Assembly: GCF_900476395.1 (NCBI RefSeq)
Contig: NZ_UIHB01000010.1
Span: 229,604 to 293,603 of the forward strand
DNA: 64,000 bases
Source of the DNA: Xanthomonas euroxanthea
GTDB taxonomy: Bacteria > Pseudomonadota > Gammaproteobacteria > Xanthomonadales > Xanthomonadaceae
Direction of reading: 5' to 3'
Shown: positions 26,996 through 35,383 of the stretch, piece by piece
How the letters are laid out: each line of letters begins with the position of its first letter
Numbering within the stretch: position 1 is the first letter of the stretch
Made by a program: the position numbers and the translations under genes
Notes under the pieces: generated by a model
What the model saw: the letters and a program-made list of their open reading frames with translations, nothing else
What the model was told of the DNA's origin: nothing
Databases searched by the model: none

Positions 26996-28094
26996 CTGGA
27001 CCGTCCCGGCCGCCAGGCAACTCGCACACGCCCAGGATCACTACCACGCGCTCAGCCCGACCGCCGCCGCCGCGATGGCGCGGCGGGTGCTGGACGCCAC
27101 CCGCACCCTGGCCGAGCAGCCCGGGCGCGGCCGCGCCGGCCGCGTCGCCGGCACCCGCGAATGGGTGGTCAGGCAAACGCCCTACGTGCTGGTCTACCGC
27201 GTGCGCGACGACGCGCTGCAGCTGCTGCACGTCCGCCTGGAGACGCAGGACTGGCTGCCGCGCACCGAGCCGCTGATCGAACGCATCGAACCGTGGATCG
27301 CCGCGCTGATCAGCGCCCTGCTGCATGTGCTGATGCTGCTGATCCTGCTGTCGGCCTCCACGCCCACCATGACCCCGCCGCAGGGCTCGGCCAGCGGTGG
27401 CCGCACCAAGGTGGATTTCGTCGGCGACACCTCCACGCCCGACCAGCCGGTTCCGTCCCCGACGCCCACCCCGCCGTCGCCAACGCCCGCGCCCGTGCAG
27501 CCGCCGCCGGCCGCCTCGCCGGTGCAGTCCACCCTGGTCAAGACCGCCAAGAACCCGATCCCGCCGGCAGGCAACACCCGCCGCGGCGGCCTGGTCGAGC
27601 AGCGCCAGACGCAACCGGTGCAGCGCCCCACCCCGCCGCAACCGCCGGCAGAACCCTCGTCGCCGCCGCAGCGCCGCCCCGAAACCTGGACCGGCCGCCC
27701 ACCGGGCATGCTCGAAGAAGAGGCCGATGCCGCCGAAGACGGCCTGTCCAACACGCCCACCATCAGCGAAGGCCGCCGCCGCGACCGCAGCAACGCCCAA
27801 CCCAGCATGGATGTGGGCGGGTACCAGGTCTATTACGAAGTGCGCAGCGAAACCCAGCTGCGCAACTGGCGCGACCAGGGCATGAAGGAACTGGCCATCA
27901 TCCTGCCCGGCACCCAGTACCGCATGGTCTGCCCGTTGGAAGTCGCGCTCAAGCGCGGCTCCAGCAAATGCCGCCTGCTGCCGCCGGACTCGCCGGAGCT
28001 GAAAGACATCGGCGATGCCCGCGAGGTCATCAACATGATGGAGGTCTACAAGCAGGGCGAGCCGGTGTGGCGCGGGCCGGGGCCGTATCGGTGA
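26982..28094 (+). CDS. ParE/RelE-type toxin domain open in frame into a proline-rich membrane protein
   Basis: Residues 1-91 form a ParE-like toxin: MLRRDWTVPAARQLAHAQDH, RRVLDATRTLAEQPGRGR, then TREWVVRQTPYVLVYRVRDD and the closing VRLETQDW. The frame continues without a stop for about 280 more residues: a hydrophobic helix (WIAALISALLHVLMLLILL), a Pro/Thr/Ser-rich periplasmic-type linker and a C-terminal region with GGYQVYYEVRSETQLRNW and PGTQYRMVCPLEVALKRG. This second half resembles TonB-type or cell-envelope proteins and could start separately near the CTG/ATG codons around 27270-27370. Whether one fused protein or two are made is unknown. Confidence 0.7.
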   Translation: MLRRDWTVPAARQLAHAQDHYHALSPTAAAAMARRVLDATRTLAEQPGRGRAGRVAGTREWVVRQTPYVLVYRVRDDALQLLHVRLETQDWLPRTEPLIERIEPWIAALISALLHVLMLLILLSASTPTMTPPQGSASGGRTKVDFVGDTSTPDQPVPSPTPTPPSPTPAPVQPPPAASPVQSTLVKTAKNPIPPAGNTRRGGLVEQRQTQPVQRPTPPQPPAEPSSPPQRRPETWTGRPPGMLEEEADAAEDGLSNTPTISEGRRRDRSNAQPSMDVGGYQVYYEVRSETQLRNWRDQGMKELAIILPGTQYRMVCPLEVALKRGSSKCRLLPPDSPELKDIGDAREVINMMEVYKQGEPVWRGPGPYR

Positions 28095-28180
28095 GTGGTG
28101 GGGCCAGGTTGGCCCCGGATTCCACTACGGCTGGTGCGGTGATGACTGCTTCGATACCGGGTGTGGTGAAGTTGTCTAAG

Positions 28181-28207
28181 TGCTTGCACTTCTCTAAAGT
28201 GCAAGCA
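28181..28207. promoter_or_regulatory. FitAB operator: perfect inverted repeat
   Basis: TGCTTGCACTT and AAGTGCAAGCA are perfect 11-base arms around a 5-base spacer, 25 bases before the FitA-like start. Ribbon-helix-helix FitA-FitB complexes bind such repeats, so autoregulation is likely. Confidence 0.8.
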
Positions 28208-28231
28208 GCCTGATTCCACCGGGAGGGCGAC

Positions 28232-28486
28232 ATGCCTTCTTTCACCGTCCGCAATATCCCCGATGAGGTGCATCGCGCGATCCGCGCGAGGGCCGCACTC
28301 CACGGCCGCAGCACCGAGGCGGAGATCCGCGCAATCCTTGAATCAGCGGCCAAACCGGCAGACCGGGTCAAACTCGGCTCCCTGCTGGTGGACATTGGCC
28401 GCGACGCTGGCCTGACAGCAAAACAGGCCGACGCGTTCGACACCTTACGCGACAAGACCGCAATCAAGCCGATCAGCCTGAAGTGA
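28232..28486 (+). CDS. FitA-like ribbon-helix-helix antitoxin (VapB-type)
   Basis: An 84-residue protein with FTVRNIPDEVHRAIRARAAL followed by HGRSTEAEIRAILESA, the ribbon-helix-helix DNA-binding domain of FitA/StbC antitoxins. The C-terminal part (AKQADAFDTLRDKTAIKP) should wrap the PIN toxin. GGAGGG lies eight bases upstream of the ATG. Its stop overlaps the toxin GTG start. Confidence 0.9.
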   Translation: MPSFTVRNIPDEVHRAIRARAALHGRSTEAEIRAILESAAKPADRVKLGSLLVDIGRDAGLTAKQADAFDTLRDKTAIKPISLK

Positions 28487-28899
28487 TCCTGCTCGATACC
28501 AATGTCATCTCCGAGCTTTGGCGGCCTCAGCCCAACCCGAAGGTCGTTGCCTGGATCGATGCGCAGGCTGTCGAGACACTGTTCCTGTCTGTGGTAACGG
28601 TGGCCGAATTGCGTTATGGCATTGCCGTGATGCCCGAGGGCCGCAAGCGATCCACGTTGCATGCACGGTTGGAAAGCGATGTATTGCCACTGTTCAATGG
28701 GCGCCTGCTGGCGTTTGATCTGGACGCATCGCACGCATTCGCGACACTCGCATCGAAAGCCAGAGCCGCAGGACTCACACTCGGTCGCGCCGATGCCTAC
28801 ATCGCTGCAACGGCAGCCGCGCAAGGCCTGACCGTTGCCACCCGCGACACGGCACCGTTCGCGGCGATGGCGCTGGACGTCATTGACCCGTGGAGTTGA
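28483..28899 (+). CDS. FitB-like PIN-domain ribonuclease toxin (VapC-type)
   Basis: A 138-residue PIN-domain protein. The conserved acidic residues are visible: LLDTNVISELWR (first Asp), VVTVAELRYGIAVMPEG (Glu), DLDASHAFATLASKARAAG, then GRADAYIAATAAAQGLTVATRD with the last Asps. FitB/VapC toxins cleave RNA, often tRNA. The GTG start overlaps the antitoxin stop by four bases, giving tight coupling. A perfect 14-base hairpin follows the gene. Confidence 0.92.
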   Translation: MILLDTNVISELWRPQPNPKVVAWIDAQAVETLFLSVVTVAELRYGIAVMPEGRKRSTLHARLESDVLPLFNGRLLAFDLDASHAFATLASKARAAGLTLGRADAYIAATAAAQGLTVATRDTAPFAAMALDVIDPWS

Positions 28900-28968
28900 T
28901 CCGGAGCGTGCGGTGATAAACCGCCGTTTCGCCCGCCCCCTCCAACGTGCTGCTTTGAAAACAGCAGC

Positions 28969-29000
28969 CGAACGCGCCGAAGCTGTCTTCGGCGCGTTCG
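28969..29000. terminator. Hairpin between convergent genes, terminator-like
   Basis: CGAACGCGCCGAAG and CTTCGGCGCGTTCG are perfect 14-base arms around CTGT, located between the convergent FitB gene and the secreted protein gene. No T-tract follows on either strand, so an intrinsic terminator is likely but not certain. Confidence 0.6.
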
Positions 29001-29024
29001 CCGATTACCCGGCGGTTACAGACA

Positions 29025-29585
29025 TCAGCGGCCCTGGTCTTTGCCCAGTTTGGTAGCCAGTGCTCCCTTGAACGGCGCCGGATTGCTGGTCACCAGGCAG
29101 TTGTAGGGTTTGTCGCTGTTGAGAACCAGCACGGATGACTGCGGCCCCTTGAAATCCAGCCCGACCGAAAACAGCACATAGGTGTCGGGCAGCGCGCTCG
29201 GCCGAAACGCGCCGAAGGCATACTCCCCAGCCACGCCCAACGGCGCCAGCGGTATCGTCACCGTCAGCGGCTGTGTGGCCACAGGCGATGGCAGCGACGA
29301 GGACGCGGACATCATCTTGGATTGCACTTCGATGGAGTACTTGGTGGTGACCGCCGAGCCCAGGTACTTGGAAGCTGGTGCAGAAACCTGCTTGCGACAT
29401 GCCGCAATGTCTTCGGGTTTCTGATCCTGCTGACCGGTCTGCAGCGTGGCAAAGACATGGGTCAGCGTGACCGTGTCCGTCTTGCTGACCGGTGCTGCAA
29501 CAGCAGCGTCCATGCACAGCGCGGCCACGACGAGTGAAAGGCCACAGGCCGCAAGCGCACCGCGATAGCTGGTTTTACGTTTCAT
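29025..29585 (-). CDS. Secreted hypothetical protein
   Basis: A 186-residue protein with a signal peptide (MKRKTSYRGALAACGLSLVV... ending near AAVAAP) and about 160 mature residues with two Cys (ACRKQV and YNCLVT), suggesting a periplasmic disulfide. Start at the ATG at 29585, with ATCGAAATGA just before it. The mature part is rich in Ser/Thr/Val and probably beta. No family was recognised. Confidence 0.6.
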   Translation of the reverse strand: MKRKTSYRGALAACGLSLVVAALCMDAAVAAPVSKTDTVTLTHVFATLQTGQQDQKPEDIAACRKQVSAPASKYLGSAVTTKYSIEVQSKMMSASSSLPSPVATQPLTVTIPLAPLGVAGEYAFGAFRPSALPDTYVLFSVGLDFKGPQSSVLVLNSDKPYNCLVTSNPAPFKGALATKLGKDQGR

Positions 29586-30210
29586 TTCGATCGTTCCCTG
29601 GTGTGTGATGCAAGGTGCCGGCAGCGGCTGTTGCGCGGCTGCCGCTTGCGCCTTGAATGGATAATCGCAACGGCACCTGTGCATAACGCCAAGCGGCAGA
29701 TGATCGATTGCGTACGATGACGCCCTGCGTGTGTGTGGGAAGCACCACACCTACGCCACCCAGCTGGCCACGCCGCTGGTGTGCTCATCGTTGAAGACCA
29801 ACGCCTCGCAAACCCGGCAAATCGTCTCAACAACCTCGTTGCGTGATGCAGTTTGGAATTCGGGAGCGAACACCGCGCTGTCCATCGCTCACATCGAGCA
29901 TCAGTCGAGGCAAAGCAACTATTTGAAGCGCTTAGGGACTTGCAACTTCCAGTAACGCCACTGAATTGTGGTCGTCTACTTGAAGAGGCGTGGATTGCAG
30001 GAATATCCCAATGCATACATTTGGATGTGGCACAAAATAGATCGCCTGGGCAGCCCTGACGATCCAACTCAGCTATTCATCAACCATGGGAAGCTTGTAG
30101 TACGCTGGTATCGTCTGCACGGAAGGAGTATTGATGTACCAGCCTGCCTGGGAAGGCTCAAGACTTCGCGGGCATTCTATTCAAGTGATTGGTTGTATCA
30201 GGAGATCACC
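29586..30210. other. Intergenic stretch of low coding signal
   Basis: About 625 bases between the divergent secreted-protein gene and the immunity lipoprotein. It is visibly less GC-rich than flanking housekeeping genes, consistent with acquired DNA. No gene, RNA or repeat was recognised; open frames read as non-coding. The upstream edge should hold promoters for both neighbours. Confidence 0.4.
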
Positions 30211-30648
30211 ATGCCACGCATCGTGCTAAACGGGTGGGCCGCAACGCTCGCACTCACTGGGCTTGCGGTGCTCCCGCTTTCATCCTGCGCCAATGCAGAT
30301 ACTGCACGCACCGCTTCGACACAGGAAGACACCATGAAATCAGGAGCCAGCCCAATGCTTGAAGAGATTTATGCATCAAAAAAGCCCGTTCGATTCGAAC
30401 AGGTCGACGTTAGCAGCATCGTTGCCAAGTACGTTCCTCTGGGAACAACAAAGTTGGTTGTGCTGGAGACGTTCAGCAAATCTCCAACGTCCAAGATTGT
30501 TGAAGACACCCCAGGTAGGGTGGTCGTCAGGGACAATAAGGGGCAGGCAATGCTTGATCCAGATGCACGTTCCGTCGTGATGACTTTTTCTTTGGATACC
30601 GACGGCAAGGTGACACACGTCGACGCCGTCCACATCAAGAATCAGTAA
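30211..30648 (+). CDS. Putative X-Tfi immunity lipoprotein (pair 1)
   Basis: A 145-residue protein whose signal peptide ends in the lipobox LSSC (near residue 26), giving a periplasm-facing lipoprotein of about 120 residues. AGGAG precedes the ATG by seven bases. It lies 16 bases upstream of an XVIPCD-bearing gene. In Xanthomonas the immunity proteins against type IV secreted effectors are encoded next to the effector and are often lipoproteins. That link is inferred from position and signal sequence; no immunity-family match was made. Confidence 0.65.
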   Translation: MPRIVLNGWAATLALTGLAVLPLSSCANADTARTASTQEDTMKSGASPMLEEIYASKKPVRFEQVDVSSIVAKYVPLGTTKLVVLETFSKSPTSKIVEDTPGRVVVRDNKGQAMLDPDARSVVMTFSLDTDGKVTHVDAVHIKNQ

Positions 30649-30664
30649 GCCAACGGAGACTGTC

Positions 30665-31597
30665 ATGGACGAGAAGATTGAAGTTGGATATCGGAACATC
30701 GGGTCTGCGCTGGGCAAGGAATACCACCACAAATTCCTTCTCTACACAGATAACGAGGGTAAGCAGCACACCATCAGCGGCTGGACCGGCGATGAGCAAC
30801 CTGGATTGCCGTATGGCCGCATGCACGTCGAGACTAACCTGCCCTACAACCGGGCCAACCCCGATCATCGCGACAACCCGAATGCGGTTGGACAAAAGCA
30901 ATATCGCGAAGAGATCACACACGGTGCGGACTTGTCGGGAACCTGGGCACGCATGGTCGCCAATGCCAAGAGCAAGGATGACAAGTATCCCTACGATCCC
31001 CAGTTGCAAAACTCCAACACACTGGCCGATAGCGTACTGCGGGATGTACGCCTTCCGGAACCAAAGAACGATGGCGTTTTCGGCCACTGGGCGCCTGCAT
31101 CGGGACGACAGCTCGACGAATCGATCCAGCCGTCGGTGCCAGGATTAGGTAACTCAGGGCGTACCTTCAGCGCAGGCGGAGCACCACTCGATCCGCATCA
31201 GGAAGCGCGGCTACGCGATGACCCATTGTTCAAGCAAGCCTTGGCGGGGCTCGATAAGCTCGGCCCGGATGCAGGCGTCTACACCAATCAGCAAGAAAAG
31301 GAACGTATTGCCGGTGCCCTGGCGGTCCAGGCCAAACTCAATCGCCCGCCGCTGCCCGAGATTCAGGACGTTATTCCCAATCACACAAACGGCAATATTT
31401 TCGCGACGTACAAAAATCCAGGAAATGACATGGATGTATTACGCACGCACGTGGATAAGGCCGAAGCCGTCAAGCAGCCATTGGCCGAGAACCTGCAGAA
31501 ACTCGAAGTTGCCAATCAACAGGCCGTGCAGGCGTCTACGCAGGAGGCATCACGCACGGTGGACCAACCAAGTCATGGTGCACTTGGAATGCGGTGA
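30665..31597 (+). CDS. Putative X-T4SS effector with C-terminal XVIPCD-like domain (pair 1)
   Basis: A 310-residue protein. Residues about 190-300 resemble XVIPCD, the docking signal for VirD4 of the Xanthomonadales killing system: DPLFKQALAGLDKLG, then ERIAGALAVQAKLN, GNIFATYKNPGNDMDVLRTH and PLAENLQKLEVANQQA. The N-terminal 150 residues carry HHKFLLYTDNEGKQH, a Tyr/Asn-rich centre and YDPQLQNSNTLADSVLRDV. This order of an early His and a late Asn-Ser-Asn-Thr recalls permuted papain-like or NlpC/P60-like hydrolases, but with Ser where Cys would be expected, so the enzymatic activity is unknown. The preceding lipoprotein is the likely immunity protein. No secretion genes are in the window. 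Confidence 0.7.
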   Translation: MDEKIEVGYRNIGSALGKEYHHKFLLYTDNEGKQHTISGWTGDEQPGLPYGRMHVETNLPYNRANPDHRDNPNAVGQKQYREEITHGADLSGTWARMVANAKSKDDKYPYDPQLQNSNTLADSVLRDVRLPEPKNDGVFGHWAPASGRQLDESIQPSVPGLGNSGRTFSAGGAPLDPHQEARLRDDPLFKQALAGLDKLGPDAGVYTNQQEKERIAGALAVQAKLNRPPLPEIQDVIPNHTNGNIFATYKNPGNDMDVLRTHVDKAEAVKQPLAENLQKLEVANQQAVQASTQEASRTVDQPSHGALGMR

Positions 31598-32072
31598 ACA
31601 GCAATTGGGAATACAGTCGTATCGTCTTGCTCCCGCAGCAAGCCTTCCGCATTGCTGACTGCGCGGACATAGGCGCCGATGTCGAATGTTTGATCGATTG
31701 GGACGCGCATGGCAGTGATCGAATCTAAAGCCGGCTTTAGATTGTTCCGGCAGTGAACAGGAACAAGCGGAACCTAGAAAAGATATTAGATTGGCTGCCT
31801 GTCAGACATTTACCTGGTTGGAACTGACGCGGGCTTTCGTTTTAGTTACTTGGGGCTGGCGAGGCTGACCCAGCTTCACGCTATGGCTTGCGCTGCTCGT
31901 GATACCGGGTGGAGTCGGGGTCGGGTCCGGTTGAGGAGGTGATTCCTGGACAGGCAGATCGGATACGGTGACCTGACCTCGCGATGGCGGCGCACGGTCG
32001 GCCGGGAACTGGCTACAGTCTGCGCAGGGCCGTGTGTGCCCGCCTCGTCCACCTGCGTTCCAAAGGATCTGC
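31598..32072. other. Intergenic stretch with no recognised gene
   Basis: About 475 bases between the putative effector and the esterase gene. Short open frames do not resemble proteins, and no insertion sequence ends or clear repeats were seen. The last part should contain the esterase promoter. Confidence 0.4.
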
Positions 32073-33698
32073 ATGTCCCTGCATCGTCTTGTTCCCCGCC
32101 TGGGTCTGGCCATTGGCCTGTTGTGCGCCTGCGCCGCGCACGCCGCCGCACCGGCAGCGGCCCATCGCCTGCTGCGCGTCACGCTGGACGGGGCCAGCGA
32201 CCAGCCCGTGTCCGGGCGCCTGCTGGTGTTCGCCACGTTGGCCAAGGACGCCCAGGCCGCGGCCAAGGATGGAAAGGACGGCAAGGACGGCAAGGTGGAA
32301 GAGGTGGACGTCAGCCCGTTCCGCCCGACGGCGGTGGCCGTGGCGGCGCAGGAGGTGACCGCGCTCGCCCCCGGTGCCAGCGTCGAGATCGACCTGGACA
32401 ACATCGCCTTCCCCAGCGGGTTTTCCGCGCTGCCGGCCGGCGAGTACCTGTTCCAGGCCGTGCTGGATCCGGACCACAGCTACGGCTACAGCGGCCGCGA
32501 TGGCGGCGATCTGCTGAGCGAGGTCACCGCGGTGACGCCGGGCAAGGGCAAGCCGTTGCCCACGCTGAAGCTCAGCAGGCAGGTGCCGGTATCGGACGAC
32601 CCGTGGCAGGTGTCGCCGCGGGCGCCGCAGGCGATCCGCGACGCCATCCCGGAGGCCAGGCTGCATAGCGCGGACGCCTCGCTGGTGAGCCCGGCGCTGA
32701 GCGCGTTCTGGGGCCGGCCGGTGTCGCTGCGCGCCCGCGTGCTCACCCCGCCGGGCTACGACGCCAAGGCCGCTGCCCGCTATCCCACCGTGTATGTCAC
32801 CCACGGCTTCGGCGGCAACTACAACCGCTTTGCCGGCAGCATCGCCGCCGCCTGGAGCGCGATGGCGGCCAAGCAGATGCCGCCGATGATCTGGGTGTTC
32901 CTGGACCAGTCCACGCCCACCGGCACCCACGAATTCGCCGACTCGGTCAACAATGGCCCCTGGGGCACCGCACTGACTGAAGAGCTGATCCCCGCGCTGG
33001 AGCGCCAGTACAAGATGGACGGCAAGGCCAGCGGCCGGTTCTTGAACGGGCATTCGTCCGGCGGCTGGGCCACGCTGTGGCTGCAGACGCGCTACCCCAA
33101 GCTGTTCGGCGGCACCTGGTCCACCTCGCCCGACTCGAGCGACTTCCACGACTTCACCGGGCCGGACCTGTACGCGCCCAATGCCAACGTCTACCGGCGC
33201 CCGGACGGCAGCCAGTTCCCGCTGATCCGCGATCAGGGCAAGGTGGTGGCCGACCTGGAGACCTTCGCCAGGCTCGAACGCGTGCTCGGCCCGTACGGCG
33301 GCCAGCTCACCTCGTTCGAGTGGGTGTTTTCCCCGCGCGGGCCCGACGGCCGCCCGCTGCCGATGTTCGACCGCGACACCGGCAAGGTGGACCCGGCCGT
33401 GGTGGCCTACTGGCGCACGCACTACGACATCGCCGCGCGCGTGTCCGCGCAATGGCCCACGCTCAAGCCGGACCTGGACGGCAAGATCCACCTGATCGTC
33501 GGCACCGCCGACACGTTCTACCTGGATGGGGCGGCGCGCAAGTTCCAGGCGGTGCTGGACGGCCTGGGCGCCAAAAGCGACTTCCGCTACCTGGAAGGCC
33601 GCAGCCACTTCGACCTGTACAAGGAGGGCGAGGACAGCAACGCCTTGATGAAGAAGATTGCCTGGGAGATGTACGCCGTAGCGCGACCCAAGCAGTAA
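32073..33698 (+). CDS. Secreted alpha/beta-hydrolase esterase (esterase D/Fes-like)
   Basis: A 541-residue protein with a signal peptide ending near CAAHAAAP. An N-terminal beta domain (about residues 27-190) includes the low-complexity KDGKDGKDGK run. The esterase domain begins at RARVLTPPGYDAKA. It carries YVTHGFGGNYNRFAG (oxyanion region), the nucleophile in LNGHSSGGWATLW (near residue 326), VGTADTFYLDGA (Asp) and GRSHFDLYKEG (His). The fold belongs with enterochelin-esterase-like and esterase D enzymes. It should act in the periplasm or outside the cell on an unknown ester. Confidence 0.85.
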   Translation: MSLHRLVPRLGLAIGLLCACAAHAAAPAAAHRLLRVTLDGASDQPVSGRLLVFATLAKDAQAAAKDGKDGKDGKVEEVDVSPFRPTAVAVAAQEVTALAPGASVEIDLDNIAFPSGFSALPAGEYLFQAVLDPDHSYGYSGRDGGDLLSEVTAVTPGKGKPLPTLKLSRQVPVSDDPWQVSPRAPQAIRDAIPEARLHSADASLVSPALSAFWGRPVSLRARVLTPPGYDAKAAARYPTVYVTHGFGGNYNRFAGSIAAAWSAMAAKQMPPMIWVFLDQSTPTGTHEFADSVNNGPWGTALTEELIPALERQYKMDGKASGRFLNGHSSGGWATLWLQTRYPKLFGGTWSTSPDSSDFHDFTGPDLYAPNANVYRRPDGSQFPLIRDQGKVVADLETFARLERVLGPYGGQLTSFEWVFSPRGPDGRPLPMFDRDTGKVDPAVVAYWRTHYDIAARVSAQWPTLKPDLDGKIHLIVGTADTFYLDGAARKFQAVLDGLGAKSDFRYLEGRSHFDLYKEGEDSNALMKKIAWEMYAVARPKQ

Positions 33699-33780
33699 GC
33701 GCGCCCACGCACGGCCGGCGCTGTCGATCGACGGGCCGGCCACCGGCGCGCCAAGGCGCGCCGTGCAACGCTGTCAATCC

Positions 33781-34182
33781 TCAGGCCGAGCGCTTGGACA
33801 ACTCCCACTCCAGCTGCTGCCTGAGCACCAGCAGCAGCACCTGCAGGCGGCCACCGCGCACCAGCGCGGCCGGCGTCTGCCCGTCCAGGGCGTTCATGGG
33901 CTTGCGGAACCAGCCGATCAGCGCCTCGTTGTTGCCACCGTTCAAGGCCCAGGCGTGGCAGACGATCTCGCCCAGGTTCTCGATACCGGTGCTGCCCAGC
34001 AGCTTGAGGTGCTCCGGCGTGAAGGCGAACAGCGTCAGCACCAGCTCGGCATCGGCCGCCTTGCCGTAATCGGCCTCCATCTGCTGGCTGTGCGCGGTGC
34101 TGTAGATCAACGCTTGCGCGCGGAAGTCTTCGGCACGCCGCATGCCGGTGAGCAGTGATGCAATGAGGTCGGCGCGTTCCAT
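33781..34182 (-). CDS. Hypothetical protein with MbcA/ParS-like (DUF2384) C-terminus
   Basis: A 133-residue protein from the ATG at 34182. The C-terminal WFRKPMNALDGQTPAALVRG followed by GRLQVLLLVLRQQLEWEL resembles the DUF2384 antitoxin-type module, in which a Trp and the LGG-x-P pattern precede an amphipathic helix. No partner toxin of the RES type is adjacent. It may therefore be an orphan regulatory protein. Similarity is weak. Confidence 0.5.
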   Translation of the reverse strand: MERADLIASLLTGMRRAEDFRAQALIYSTAHSQQMEADYGKAADAELVLTLFAFTPEHLKLLGSTGIENLGEIVCHAWALNGGNNEALIGWFRKPMNALDGQTPAALVRGGRLQVLLLVLRQQLEWELSKRSA

Positions 34183-34476
34183 GGGGCAGTCCAGCGGTGT
34201 GATAGCGCGCACGCTATCGACGTTGCTGCCGCCGCTCAATCAGGAGACTCCTGACAGGCGGTATCGGCGTCAGCGGCCGTTATAGTCCGCGCCAGCCGGC
34301 GTTGGTGCCTGGCGGCGGCGTTGGCGGCCGATTGCTGCTTGCGCGCGGCCGCCGTAGCGGCGTCACCCATTGGCCGTGCTTGACGTGGACATTGCTAGGA
34401 TTCGGGCGCGTTACTGGCAGCAGCCCGCGCCTGCAAGGCTGCAGTATTGGAGTGTCATCTCATGAGGAGTTGTCAG

Positions 34477-34932
34477 ATGCCCTGGAAATCCGCCCTCGCC
34501 GTGCTTGCCCTGTCCACCGCCGCGCTGCCGGCGCTGGCCCAGTCCGACCGCCAGGTGGTCGAAGACATGCTCACCCGCTCGGCCAATGTCTGCCCCGGCC
34601 ACAGCACCGACCGCACCGCGCCCACCGTCAAGGCCGTGCCCGTCGGCGCAGTGCGGGTGATGTTGGAACGCGGCCTGGTCATGTGCCCGGACCGCCGCCT
34701 GGATGCTGCCGCGCCGGCGGTGTTCTACGGCCGCCTGGGCGTGTTCGCCTGGAACCCGGAAGTGCCCGCCGGCAAGACGGTGATCGTCAAGCAGATCGAC
34801 ACCATGACCCGCAACGAGGAATACCCCGCCGAGACGCTGGTGTGGGACGCCAAGGGCACCGCGCTCAAGCAGCAGACCGTGCCGATGTTCGAGCCCAAGC
34901 CGGGTGCGGCGGTGTTGTACAAGGTGCGTTGA
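34477..34932 (+). CDS. Periplasmic hypothetical protein
   Basis: A 151-residue protein with a signal peptide (MPWKSALAVLALSTAALPALAQS). The mature part has two Cys residues (NVCPGHS and VMCPDRR) that may form a disulfide, and a beta-rich region. The ATG at 34477 is supported by GAGGAG seven bases upstream; an ATG at 34462 is the alternative. No family was recognised. It is convergent with the next small gene. Confidence 0.6.
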   Translation: MPWKSALAVLALSTAALPALAQSDRQVVEDMLTRSANVCPGHSTDRTAPTVKAVPVGAVRVMLERGLVMCPDRRLDAAAPAVFYGRLGVFAWNPEVPAGKTVIVKQIDTMTRNEEYPAETLVWDAKGTALKQQTVPMFEPKPGAAVLYKVR

Positions 34933-34960
34933 GGCTGACGCGATTGCCCGCGGCGCCCGG

Positions 34961-35272
34961 TCAGACCCTGGCGCCGCGCTGCCCGCTCGCTTCGGCCGCA
35001 TCGTCCGGACCATCGACACCGAGGCGCTGCTCGTAAATCTCATCGACCACACCGCGCACCGCGCGGGCGGCGTTGAAGATGCTCTCGCCCAGAACCGACA
35101 GACTGGTGGCATCCAGCGGCTTGCCGCTGCACACCGCCACCATGTCGCTCTGCGCAGTGATCGTGCGCAGCAGCGAATGGAACTGGTCGATCTGCTGCAG
35201 GGTGACGCCGAAGGTGAGGGGCTCTGCTTGCGTCTGCACCGTGGCCATATTGGGAGTTTTCAAAGTCGTCAT
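34961..35272 (-). CDS. Small DUF6124-like hypothetical protein
   Basis: A 103-residue protein. The segment FGVTLQQIDQFHSLLRTITAQSDMVAV followed by LDATSLSVLGESIFNAARAV resembles small four-helix DUF6124-type proteins of pseudomonads. The ATG at 35272 has GAGG about ten bases upstream. It is divergent from the XRE regulator across a gap that contains a strong inverted repeat, so it may be a target of that regulator. Confidence 0.5.
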   Translation of the reverse strand: MTTLKTPNMATVQTQAEPLTFGVTLQQIDQFHSLLRTITAQSDMVAVCSGKPLDATSLSVLGESIFNAARAVRGVVDEIYEQRLGVDGPDDAAEASGQRGARV

Positions 35273-35320
35273 GGCATCCATCCTCGACATGAGCGGACGA
35301 AATATCCGCCGCTCGAATTT

Positions 35321-35350
35321 ATCCCTTTTTCAGATATTTGAAAAGGGGAT
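35321..35350. promoter_or_regulatory. XRE operator: near-perfect inverted repeat
   Basis: ATCCCTTTTTCA (35321-35332) and TGAAAAGGGGAT (35339-35350) match at 11 of 12 positions around the spacer GATATT, in the gap between the divergent small gene and the XRE regulator. Confidence 0.75.
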
Positions 35351-35383
35351 ATAGCTTCAGTGCGGCCTTTCAACGTTGCCGCC

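Noticed and set aside
28969-29000. Riboswitch or CRISPR-like repeat
   Set aside because: It is one perfect hairpin between convergent genes, better explained as a terminator; no repeat-spacer series exists.
29968-30210. N-terminal extension of the immunity lipoprotein
   Set aside because: The extra 81 codons upstream would bury the signal peptide; the ATG at 30211 has a good AGGAG site and starts at the signal sequence.
31598-32072. Possible insertion-sequence remnant
   Set aside because: No transposase fragment, terminal inverted repeats or target duplication could be identified.
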